A DNA stretch of 50,917 nt from Archangiaceae bacterium. Lineage in GTDB: Bacteria > Myxococcota > Myxococcia > Myxococcales > Myxococcaceae. The DNA lies in assembly GCA_016879935.1 (NCBI GenBank), contig JAACJQ010000392.1, positions 1-50,917 on the forward strand, read 5' to 3'. Positions 8,489-16,076 of the stretch are shown here, piece by piece (the first letter of the stretch is position 1; every line of letters begins with the position of its first letter). The notes under the pieces are model-generated. The model ran no database searches, had not been told where the DNA came from, and was given only the letters and a program-made list of their open reading frames with translations. The position numbers and the translations under genes were made by a program.

Positions 8489-9000
8489 CCCTTCAGCGAC
8501 TCGACCCAGGCCTCCGAGAGGCCGGCCGAACGCGCGCCCCGCTCGAGGGCTTCGACGAAGCGCTGGCTCACCGGACCGTCGAGCGACTTGCGCTGCGGGT
8601 TCGTGGTGAAGGCGATCGCCTCCACCGTCGCGCCCGAGGCGAGCTTCACCTGCACGGGCTTCTCGACGCACATGCCCGTCACGGCGCCTTCCTTGTGCTG
8701 AATGATCGGCCAGTCCTTCTCGGCGATCTCGAAGACGACGCCGCACACGCGCGCGCCCTTCGCTTCGGTCAAGCCAGCCACCCGGCCACCCCACCAGCGC
8801 GAGGGGAAGTCGTAGACGAGCGAGAGATCGGCGGCTTCGGCGAGCTCACCCTTCGGCAGATCGAAGAACTGGTAGCTGTGCTGCTCACGCCACTCGAGGA
8901 AGGCCTCACGATCGAGGATCGTCGAGTACGCGAAGTAGCGCTTGATGCCCTGCCCCGCCGTGTCGCGGGCCTTCATGACGATGTCGTAGTGCGCGTCCAT
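8485..9000 (-). CDS. gamma-glutamylcyclotransferase-like protein
   Basis: The 171-residue protein contains the segment YFAYSTILD near the N terminus, corresponding to the YFAYGSNM-type substrate loop of the gamma-glutamylcyclotransferase/AIG2-like fold, and a later VCGVVFEIAEKDW segment typical of that fold. The family releases 5-oxoproline from gamma-glutamyl compounds or acts on gamma-glutamylamines. The usual Gly-Ser of the loop is replaced by Ser-Thr, so activity is uncertain. It lies between the DUF1571-like gene (convergent, 4-bp overlap) and the GbsR-type gene (38 bp upstream, same strand). Probably cytoplasmic. Confidence 0.65.
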   Translation of the reverse strand: MDAHYDIVMKARDTAGQGIKRYFAYSTILDREAFLEWREQHSYQFFDLPKGELAEAADLSLVYDFPSRWWGGRVAGLTEAKGARVCGVVFEIAEKDWPIIQHKEGAVTGMCVEKPVQVKLASGATVEAIAFTTNPQRKSLDGPVSQRFVEALERGARSAGLSEAWVESLKG

Positions 9001-9038
9001 GGCGGCTTGATGCCGACGGTCGCGCCCCGACGCAAGCT

Positions 9039-9587
9039 CTACCCGCGAAAGCGCTCGAACATCGCGCCCACGTCGAAGCGTGAGGTCTTGAGGAAGATCG
9101 TCAGCGCGGTCTCGGTGGCCTCGGCGACCGACTCCATCTTGCGAATGCGCTCGATCTTCGGCTTCGGCGTCGCGGGGTCCTGCTCGGCCAGCTTCCTCGC
9201 CTCGGCGAGATCGGCGCGAATGCGCGCGATGAAGGTGAACTCACGCTCTTCGATCACGCGGCGGGCCATCTGCATGAGATCGGTCTCGGCGCGGTAGTGC
9301 CACGACGAGTCGCCGTGCAGGCGAACGCGCAACACGACGCCCCAGCGCTCGAGATCACGAATGAGCATCGACACGCCGCCCTTCGACAGCTCGAGCTCTT
9401 TCTCGATGTCGGCGGCCGTCATGGCCTCGTCGCGCAGGTACAGCAGCGCCCACACGCGGCCCTGGTTGCGCTTGAAGCCCCAGAACTCGATCACGTTGCC
9501 GACGGCGTCGATGGCCATCGACTCCCAGCCACCGCTGGCGCTGTGAGACTGCGTCGCAGCAGAGGGCGCCCAGAGGTAGCCCTTCAT
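9039..9587 (-). CDS. GbsR/MarR-family transcriptional regulator
   Basis: The 182-residue protein has a winged helix-turn-helix at about residues 55-90 (MTAADIEKELELSKGGVSM then LIRDLERWG), matching the GbsR branch of MarR-like regulators. A helical C-terminal dimerisation region follows (Glu/Arg/Lys-rich, about 105-180). Its ATG overlaps the stop of the polyprenyl synthase gene by 4 bp (9584-9587), so the two are co-translated. A natural hypothesis is that it controls that operon, possibly through the inverted repeat at 10574-10593. The effector is unknown. Confidence 0.78.
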   Translation of the reverse strand: MKGYLWAPSAATQSHSASGGWESMAIDAVGNVIEFWGFKRNQGRVWALLYLRDEAMTAADIEKELELSKGGVSMLIRDLERWGVVLRVRLHGDSSWHYRAETDLMQMARRVIEEREFTFIARIRADLAEARKLAEQDPATPKPKIERIRKMESVAEATETALTIFLKTSRFDVGAMFERFRG

Positions 9588-10561
9588 GCGGCTCCCTTCA
9601 GGGTCATGCCGCGGGCGAGCGTGCGGGCCCAGTGCACCAGGTTCTGGCCCAGCGGCGTGTTGCCGTACTCGCCGAGAATGTCGACGGCCGCGTCGAGCTC
9701 GCGGTTCATCATGGCGATCGCGTCGTCGAGCGCTCCAGAGACGAGCACCGCGGTGCCCAGCTCGCGCACCTTGTCGACCCCGAGCGAGCCGTACGACCAG
9801 GCCTCGCTGATGCGGCGCTTGAGGCGCGCGTCTTTCGCGCAGGCCAGCAGCACCGGCAGGTTCGGCGTGCGCGACGAGAGATCGGCGTACTGCGGCTTGC
9901 CTTCGTCGGTGCCGGTGACGTCACGCACGTCGTCGGCCATCTGAAACGCGACGCCGATGCGGCGCCCGAAGGTGTCGAAGCGGCGGCCCGCGTCTTCGTT
10001 GCCAGCGAGCGTCGCGACGGCCCGGCCGCAGAAGCCGAAGAGTGAACCCGTCTTGCCCTCGCCGATGGCTCGGTGCGCCGGCAGCGAGAGATCGAGGTTT
10101 CCACGCGCCTGCACTTCGTCGATCGCCGCGCGCGTCATCTCCTGCACCGTGGCGAGCGCCATCTCTCCGAGGCGTGCGTCGGCGCGCGCGAGCTCGAGCA
10201 GCCCGCCCGAGAGGAGCAGGTCGCCCGACAGCACCGAGACCGTGTTGCCCCAGCGCGCGTTCACCGTCGGCTTGCCGCGCCGGAACATGCCTGCGTCGAC
10301 GACGTCGTCATGGAGCAGCGACGCCGCGTGAATGAGCTCGGCCGCCACGCCCACCGTCACCAGCCGCGGGTCTGCGAACTCGAGCGAGTCGGCGAAGATC
10401 TTCACCAGCATCGGCCGCGCGCGTTTGCCGCCACCGAGCACCAGGTGCCGCGCCGCCACCACGAGCGTGTCTTCAGGCGGTGGAGCCACGCCTCCCAGCT
10501 GCGCGACCAGCGACGTCTCGACCTGCTTGAGGAAGTCGAAGAAGACGACCGAGGGATCCAT
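9584..10561 (-). CDS. polyprenyl (trans-isoprenyl) diphosphate synthase
   Basis: This 325-residue enzyme of the trans-prenyltransferase family condenses isopentenyl diphosphate with an allylic diphosphate. All core motifs are present: GGGKRARP (43-50), the first aspartate-rich motif DDVVD (85-89), and the second DDVRD (210-214) followed by GK. The residues four and five places before the first motif are small (A80, S81). In this family small residues there usually allow long chains, so an octaprenyl-type product for quinones is plausible; this is inference from family knowledge. The ATG at 10561 is preceded by a TATATG stretch and an inverted repeat. It is followed by an overlapping GbsR-type regulator gene. 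Confidence 0.9.
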   Translation of the reverse strand: MDPSVVFFDFLKQVETSLVAQLGGVAPPPEDTLVVAARHLVLGGGKRARPMLVKIFADSLEFADPRLVTVGVAAELIHAASLLHDDVVDAGMFRRGKPTVNARWGNTVSVLSGDLLLSGGLLELARADARLGEMALATVQEMTRAAIDEVQARGNLDLSLPAHRAIGEGKTGSLFGFCGRAVATLAGNEDAGRRFDTFGRRIGVAFQMADDVRDVTGTDEGKPQYADLSSRTPNLPVLLACAKDARLKRRISEAWSYGSLGVDKVRELGTAVLVSGALDDAIAMMNRELDAAVDILGEYGNTPLGQNLVHWARTLARGMTLKGAA

Positions 10562-10573
10562 GGGCGTTCATAT

Positions 10574-10593
10574 AGTTCAAGCCGTTTTGAACT
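10574..10593. promoter_or_regulatory. inverted repeat upstream of the polyprenyl synthase gene
   Basis: Seven-base arms AGTTCAA and TTGAACT surround GCCGTT, 12 bp upstream of the synthase ATG. A second, shorter repeat (TTCAA-N4-TTGAA) lies at 10622-10635, across the end of the upstream membrane protein gene. Candidate operator for the overlapping GbsR-type regulator; a transcription-attenuating hairpin is the alternative. Confidence 0.35.
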
Positions 10594-10622
10594 GCATGGC
10601 CCGTTCGAAACCGACTGTCATT

Positions 10623-12830
10623 TCAACGCTTTGAACGGCCGATGGCGATGACAAGCAGGCCGACGACCCAGGCGAGCACCGACATTGCGGCGCCAATTCG
10701 GAAGGCGTTTGGGCGGTAATTCCACGCGATGGTGTGCGGGCCGGCAGGCACTTCGACGCCGCGAAGAAAACCCCAGACCCGAACCGGTGTGGCGTCGACA
10801 CCATCGACCGAGACGGTCCACCCGGGAAACCAGGCATCGGCGAGCACGGCGACGCCCGGGGCGCAGGCGGTGACTTGTTGGGTGATCGATTCTGGGCGCG
10901 CTTCCGTGGTCGAGACCGTCGACTCGCAACCAGCTTCCGGAATCGACGTCACGACCGCGCGATCGACCGGAGCGAAGTCTCGCGGCGCCGAGCGGTGTTT
11001 GCCGAGCGCCTCGAAGGCCTGCGGGTCGGTCATCGCCTCGGTGCGGTGCACCAGCCAGCCACGTGGAAACGCGTCGTTCGTTCGCCAGAGCCAGAGATCG
11101 TCGAGCTCGGTGCGCGACGGAATCGGTCCATCGAAGCGCAGCGGCTCACCCGCGTTGCGGACGAAGTGGGTGACCCCGGCGAGCTGAAACGCTGCAGGGC
11201 CCTGCTCGAACGCGCGCGCGAGCCGCCAGGGGTCGCGAAAGCCGTAGCCGCCCGTGCTGCGCAGCCCTTCTTCGAGGTAGCGGAGCACCGACAGCCGCTT
11301 GCGACTGTCGAGCACCACGCGATCGGCCTCGTCGTCTTCGTCGTTCGTCGCGCACCACGGCGTGCCGGGATCATCCATGTCGACGCGAATCGAGACGCGG
11401 CCGTTGGGCTCCGAGCGAATCGTCTGCGCGATCGGGGAAGGAACGAGGAAGCGCTCGACCGGAGCAGGAGGCCACACGCGCCGGGGAATCACGAGCAGCT
11501 CGATCACGATCCACACCGCGAGACCGAGCCTTCGACGCTCGAGCATCAACACGAGCCCGAGCACGACCATGGAGAGTACGACCCAGCCGGTGCCACGCAC
11601 GAAGCCCGAACGAACGTCGTCGAAGACATGTGCGCCGAGCCACAGACCGAGCGCGCCGCCCAGGCACGCGGCCGCGAACGTTCTCAACGCTGGCTGATTC
11701 CTCCGCGCGAAGACGAGCACGCGATCGACCCCGAAGGCCGAGAGCATCGCGAGCGCGAAGAGCAATCCGGCCGCGTACTTCACCGGGAAGCGGAAGAAGC
11801 GAAACGGAGGCGCCTGCAACAGCCAGGTGGAAGGCAGAAAGTGGCTTCCCAACGCGAGCACACCGCAGAGCACGGCCAGCGCGAGCAGGGGTCTCGCGCG
11901 CCGATCGGAACCACCAGCGATGGCCAGGGCGACGATGGTTGGCCCGAGCAGGAGCGTGAAGAAGAAGCGCTGATCGGCGCCGAAGAACGGCTCGGCGCGC
12001 GGGAAGTCGGCGTCGGGCACGGCGATGGAGATCAGCTGCTGCCACGACATCGACCACTCGAGCAGCCCGCCTGCAGGCGCAGCAGGATCAGTCCACTCGA
12101 GGATGAGCTCGGCGGCTGGCAGCGCCACCACCGCGAATCCGAAGGCTGCCCAGAACCCAGCTCCTGCGATGAGCGCGAACGAGCGGCGACGCCTGGATGA
12201 AAACGCAGCGCCGATCAGCACCAGCAGCGCCTGCCACAACCACATCTCGGGAGCGCCTGCGTGAAACGTCGCGGCCTGCACCAACGCGAGCACGGCGAGC
12301 CGTCTGGCTGAGGGCGCACGGAGCAGCCCCTCGACGGCCCACCACGTCCACCCTGCCCACGCGGCCGTCGATGCGAACGCGAGGTTCTGCGAGAGCTCGA
12401 CGAAGAACGCCGAGAACGCCCAGCCTGCACTGCCGACGAACGCAGCGACCGTCGAGCGACCGGCGCGGCGCAACGCGAGGAAGGCTCCGGTGAACGCGAA
12501 TACGCAGTGAAACACGTGCATCACGTTCGGGCCGACGAGGTGACCGAAGAGCAGCCCGGTGATCACCCGCGGCGCGTAGAAGACCTGCGTGTAGAGCAAC
12601 GCGAGGAAGGGTTGCCCGAGGCGCTCGTTCGGCAGCCACAGGGGCACCTCGAGGGCGCGCCAGCGTTCGACCAGCACGTACGTCTCGGGGAAGAACTGCG
12701 CGTACAGATCTCGCGCCGCCTGCACCTGCCCGCGAACGAGCCAGTGAAACGAGACCGCACAGAGCACCGTTGCGCCGAGCGCGGGCCAGACGCGCAACAG
12801 TGACTTCTTCGGCGGCACGCGTCGACTCAA
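10623..12830 (-). CDS. YfhO-like polytopic membrane protein
   Basis: The 735-residue protein has about a dozen transmembrane segments in its first 480 residues and a mostly soluble C-terminal part (about 490-700), then one more hydrophobic helix at the end. This matches the YfhO/bacterial membrane protein family, whose fold resembles GT-C glycosyltransferases using lipid-linked sugars. Near the N terminus, DLYAQFFPETYVLVERW is the expected acidic loop after the first helix. Closing features such as LADAWFPGWTVSVDG and VEVPAGPHTIAWNYRP are typical of the family C terminus. Members have been linked to lipoteichoic acid glycosylation in Firmicutes; the role here is unknown. Start TTG 12830, or GTG 12818. 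Confidence 0.75.
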   Translation of the reverse strand: MSRRVPPKKSLLRVWPALGATVLCAVSFHWLVRGQVQAARDLYAQFFPETYVLVERWRALEVPLWLPNERLGQPFLALLYTQVFYAPRVITGLLFGHLVGPNVMHVFHCVFAFTGAFLALRRAGRSTVAAFVGSAGWAFSAFFVELSQNLAFASTAAWAGWTWWAVEGLLRAPSARRLAVLALVQAATFHAGAPEMWLWQALLVLIGAAFSSRRRRSFALIAGAGFWAAFGFAVVALPAAELILEWTDPAAPAGGLLEWSMSWQQLISIAVPDADFPRAEPFFGADQRFFFTLLLGPTIVALAIAGGSDRRARPLLALAVLCGVLALGSHFLPSTWLLQAPPFRFFRFPVKYAAGLLFALAMLSAFGVDRVLVFARRNQPALRTFAAACLGGALGLWLGAHVFDDVRSGFVRGTGWVVLSMVVLGLVLMLERRRLGLAVWIVIELLVIPRRVWPPAPVERFLVPSPIAQTIRSEPNGRVSIRVDMDDPGTPWCATNDEDDEADRVVLDSRKRLSVLRYLEEGLRSTGGYGFRDPWRLARAFEQGPAAFQLAGVTHFVRNAGEPLRFDGPIPSRTELDDLWLWRTNDAFPRGWLVHRTEAMTDPQAFEALGKHRSAPRDFAPVDRAVVTSIPEAGCESTVSTTEARPESITQQVTACAPGVAVLADAWFPGWTVSVDGVDATPVRVWGFLRGVEVPAGPHTIAWNYRPNAFRIGAAMSVLAWVVGLLVIAIGRSKR

Positions 12831-12860
12831 GCACAGGCGAGCACGACGTCATCAAACAGC

Positions 12861-12892
12861 GATGCCGCCCCGGATTTCTCCGAGACGGCATC
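12861..12892. terminator. hairpin downstream of the Flp-type pilin gene
   Basis: Two 14-base arms beginning GATGCCG and ending CGGCATC enclose the loop TTTC, with two mismatched positions in the stem. It lies 25 bp beyond the pilin stop on the minus strand and before the YfhO-like gene. The following tract on the minus strand (GCTGTTTG) has only a short run of T, so it may act as an mRNA 3'-end stabiliser rather than a strong intrinsic terminator. Confidence 0.5.
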
Positions 12893-12917
12893 GGTACGAC
12901 ACGAACCGAGCGGAGGC

Positions 12918-13187
12918 TCAGTAGTTCGCGTTGTTCTTCTCGCCGAACGTCGAGAGGGTCTTCTTGGTGTCGACGCCAGCGGCCTTGAACGTCTTGGTGG
13001 CCGGGGTGACCGACTCTTCGCCAGCGAGGGCGTCAGCCGAAGCGCCGAAGAGCTTACGAATGTTGTCGCCGAAGAGCGTGATGACGCCGATGGCCGCGAT
13101 CGCGATCAGCGCGACGATGATGATGTACTCGGTCATGCCCTGACCGCGGGCCTTCTTCATCAGCTGCTTCTTGTTGAGCTTCTTCAT
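12918..13187 (-). CDS. Flp-type (class IVb) prepilin
   Basis: This 89-residue protein has a 15-residue positively charged leader and the Flp prepilin peptidase motif G/XXXXEY: G15, then QGMT, then E20-Y21. A 20-residue hydrophobic helix (about 22-41) follows. Flp pilins are cleaved by a TadV-like peptidase and assembled by the Tad secretion machinery into adhesive pili. The tail of about 45 residues beyond the helix is Thr/Lys/Ala-rich, longer than in minimal Flp pilins. AGGAG lies 7 bp before the ATG. No tad or prepilin peptidase gene is in this window, so the assembly genes must be elsewhere. Confidence 0.82.
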   Translation of the reverse strand: MKKLNKKQLMKKARGQGMTEYIIIVALIAIAAIGVITLFGDNIRKLFGASADALAGEESVTPATKTFKAAGVDTKKTLSTFGEKNNANY

Positions 13188-13301
13188 GGCGGGCTCCTGG
13201 GAGAGAACTGCGAGGGGTTGTTTCGAAGACTGATGCAGTATCGGAGGCAGCCGCGCATCGCTCCATACGTCATCGGGAGGATGCGACTTTCTTCAGGGAA
13301 A

Positions 13302-16076
13302 TCATGGCGTTTCGATGCACTCGCGTCGCTCGCAGACTTTCTGGAGCAATTTCTCGATGTCGGCGTGGCCCTTTTTCCATTCGTCGAAGGGCGCGGGATC
13401 GAACCCGGCCCTGATCTGCCACGGGCCCTGACGCTGGGAGTCTTCGACGACGAGGGCGTTCAGCTCGACGAGCGACGACGCGAGATCTCTGGGCGTCGGC
13501 AACATCGGCAGACTTCGTGAAGCGTCACCCTGATGCGCGCTGACCTCGGCGAGCGCGATCGCGGCCTGACGATCGGAGGGATCGAGCTGAGTCCACACGC
13601 TCGCGGCGGCCCGCCGGAGCGGATGCCCCTGCGCCGTCGACCACGCGACCGAGAGGAAGAGCGCCTTCGCACGCGGGGCGTCGAGCGGGAGCTCTTTCAG
13701 GCGGCGCTCGATCGCGAGATCAGCGCTGCTGGCTCGACGCGCTCGAAAGTCGGGCACCTGCGCGTACGACTTCGCCCAGAACGCGACCGGCGCTTCGTAC
13801 TCGAGGCGGTTGTGATCATCGCTGTTCGAGGGGCCGTCACCGGCGAACAGCGCCACCTGCTTCGAGTTCATCAACTGCCGCGCGAGCACGCCTTCGACGA
13901 GATCGACGTCGATGCGAATGAGATCGTCGTGCACCGACTTCAGCGCGAGCCGCCGAGCGAGATCATCGAACGAGGCCATGCCCGGCTTGCGCGAGGCGAG
14001 CAGCAGCAGATCGCCCTCCCCGCCCTGCCACACCGTCACCTCCGGGAAGCGACGCTGCAGCGTGCGCATCACGAGTCGAACGAGCTCGAGGTTCATCTCG
14101 TACATGTGAATCCACTGCACGAGCACGCCATCGGGCGCGAGGCGCTGATCGACGACCGAGAAGAACTCCTCGGTGAAGAGCGACGAGATGCCAGAGACCC
14201 ACGGGTTCGACGGCTCGCTGACGATGAGATCGTACTGGGTGCGCGAGAGCGAGAGTGACGTTCGGGCGTCGTCGATGGTGACGTGCACGCGCGGGTCGTC
14301 GAGGGCGCCGCGATTCACGTCGGAGAAGTAGCGCGCTGCCTCGAGCACGCCCGGGCTGATCTCGACCAGATCGAGCCGCTCGAGGGGGTGCGTGAGCGCC
14401 GAGCCGACGGTGACTGCGGCTCCGGCGCCAATCACCATCACCTGCTTCGGAGCGCGCGGCGCCAGCAACATGCCCATCTGCCCGAGCAGCACCTGCGTCG
14501 CCTGATCGTGCAGGCCGGTCGACGCGTCGGGTTTGCCGTTCACCAGCAGGAAGCGATGGCCGCCCTGCCGTTTGCCGGTGCCGACGTAGACGGTGGCGAA
14601 GGTGTCGTCTTTGACGAAGTTCGTCTCGAACGCGTTCGCGTAGGTGCGCAGGTACGAAGCGGGCGTCGAGAGCTTCACCATCTCGGGGTCGACACGGAAC
14701 GGAGAGAGCTGCGCCAGCAACGGGCCCCAGCCGCGGAACGCCGTGAGCGAGAGCAACACCGCGATGGCGACGACGGGAATGGCGAAGTAGCGATGCCGCG
14801 TCGTCGGCGCCGAGAGCACGGCCGCGAGCGCCCCGAGGCCGCTCAAGGTGAGACCGACCGAGAAGAGCAGCTCGAGGCCGATGGCGGGCATCAGCACGAG
14901 CCCACCCAGGAGCGCACCGAGCACCGTGCCGATGGTGTTGCCTGCCCAGACGAGTCCCAGCCGGCGTCCGACCGTGGCGTGGCCCTGGGCGACGACGCGT
15001 GCTCCGACGGGAAAGCCCGCGCCCATCAGGAACGTCGGCGCGATCATCACCAACGACGCGCTCGCGAACATGACGGCCTGCCACACGGGGAACGCGGCTT
15101 CCGATCTCGAGAGCACCGTCTTCGCGAGCAGGAAGAGCCACGGCACCAGCAGGTAGACGGGAATCGTGAGCGCAACGGTGACGACGACCCCCACCTGCAG
15201 CCAGCCGAAGAGGCGCAAATCGTCGGTCTCGGGCCGGCGCGACACCCAGAAGCTGCCGAGCGCGATACCGAGGATGAAGGAGCACACGATCCACGTGAAG
15301 GCGTAGGTCGAGCCGCCCACGACCAGCGTGAGCACCCGAATCCACCCGGTCTCGTAGAGCATCGAGGTGAAGCCCGAGAGCACCAGGCCCACCATCGCCG
15401 CGATCGTCGCGCTGCCGGTGTAGCGGGCCTGCCCCACAGGATCGACGTGCTGCTGCTCGAGCGCCGAGCGGGTCGGGAGCAACCGCGCGAAGGCGATCGT
15501 GACGACCGCCAGACCGACGTTGATCGCCGCGGCCCAGCGCGCGGTGGCCGAGAGCCCGATGGCGGGAAGGCTGATGGTGCCGGCGAACCACGCTCCGAGC
15601 GCCGCGCCGAACGAGTTCACGGCGTAGAGCTTCGCGAGCGTCGTGCGAATGGAGGGATCGGTGCGCGTCGCGTGCTTCAGCATCGCGGGCATGGTGCCGC
15701 CCATCGCCACGGTGGGCGCCAACAGCGTCAGCGCCGCGAACGAGAGCTTCGCGATGGGCCGGGCCGACTCCGAGAGCCCCGCCGCGACCGACAAGAACGT
15801 CTCGCCCATCACCTGCTGCACGAAGGGAAAGGCGAGCGCGTACAAGCCGACGAAGAGCTCGATGACGCCGTAGAGCGCGAGTGGTCGTTGGACGCGATCG
15901 GCGAGCCCGCCGAACAGCCACGCGCCCAGCGCGAGTCCGCCCATGAAGGTCGCCAGCACGATCGCGTGTGCCTGGCCCGAGTTGCCCAGAATGTCGGCCA
16001 GCGCCTTCGACCAGATCACCTCGTAGACGAGGCCGGTCGCGCCAGAGAGCACGAGGAAGACCGAGAGCAGTCTCAT
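13302..16076 (-). CDS. membrane-fused spermidine synthase-like protein
   Basis: The 924-residue protein combines an N-terminal transmembrane region of roughly 12-14 helices (about 1-440, starting LVLSGATGLVYEVIWSKAL) with a C-terminal aminopropyltransferase-fold domain (about 450-720). That domain has a SAM-binding glycine motif IGAGAAVTVGSA near residue 547, the acidic residue in LVEISPG, IDDAR, and SEPSNPWVSG. Spermidine synthases transfer aminopropyl from decarboxylated SAM; the fused membrane forms are common in bacteria but their substrates are mostly unknown. A tail of about 200 residues follows. ATG 16076 overlaps the stop of the paralog upstream by 4 bp (ATGA). Confidence 0.85.
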   Translation of the reverse strand: MRLLSVFLVLSGATGLVYEVIWSKALADILGNSGQAHAIVLATFMGGLALGAWLFGGLADRVQRPLALYGVIELFVGLYALAFPFVQQVMGETFLSVAAGLSESARPIAKLSFAALTLLAPTVAMGGTMPAMLKHATRTDPSIRTTLAKLYAVNSFGAALGAWFAGTISLPAIGLSATARWAAAINVGLAVVTIAFARLLPTRSALEQQHVDPVGQARYTGSATIAAMVGLVLSGFTSMLYETGWIRVLTLVVGGSTYAFTWIVCSFILGIALGSFWVSRRPETDDLRLFGWLQVGVVVTVALTIPVYLLVPWLFLLAKTVLSRSEAAFPVWQAVMFASASLVMIAPTFLMGAGFPVGARVVAQGHATVGRRLGLVWAGNTIGTVLGALLGGLVLMPAIGLELLFSVGLTLSGLGALAAVLSAPTTRHRYFAIPVVAIAVLLSLTAFRGWGPLLAQLSPFRVDPEMVKLSTPASYLRTYANAFETNFVKDDTFATVYVGTGKRQGGHRFLLVNGKPDASTGLHDQATQVLLGQMGMLLAPRAPKQVMVIGAGAAVTVGSALTHPLERLDLVEISPGVLEAARYFSDVNRGALDDPRVHVTIDDARTSLSLSRTQYDLIVSEPSNPWVSGISSLFTEEFFSVVDQRLAPDGVLVQWIHMYEMNLELVRLVMRTLQRRFPEVTVWQGGEGDLLLLASRKPGMASFDDLARRLALKSVHDDLIRIDVDLVEGVLARQLMNSKQVALFAGDGPSNSDDHNRLEYEAPVAFWAKSYAQVPDFRARRASSADLAIERRLKELPLDAPRAKALFLSVAWSTAQGHPLRRAAASVWTQLDPSDRQAAIALAEVSAHQGDASRSLPMLPTPRDLASSLVELNALVVEDSQRQGPWQIRAGFDPAPFDEWKKGHADIEKLLQKVCERRECIETP

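Noticed and set aside
13226-13256. Sigma-54-like -24/-12 pair upstream of the Flp pilin (TGCC-N8-TGCA with 16-bp length)
   Set aside because: The nearly invariant GG of the -24 element is GC here, so the match is too weak.
13390-13410. GGGATCGAACCC, resembling the T-arm of a tRNA on the minus strand
   Set aside because: No acceptor or anticodon stem can be built around it, and it lies in frame inside the aminopropyltransferase-like gene.
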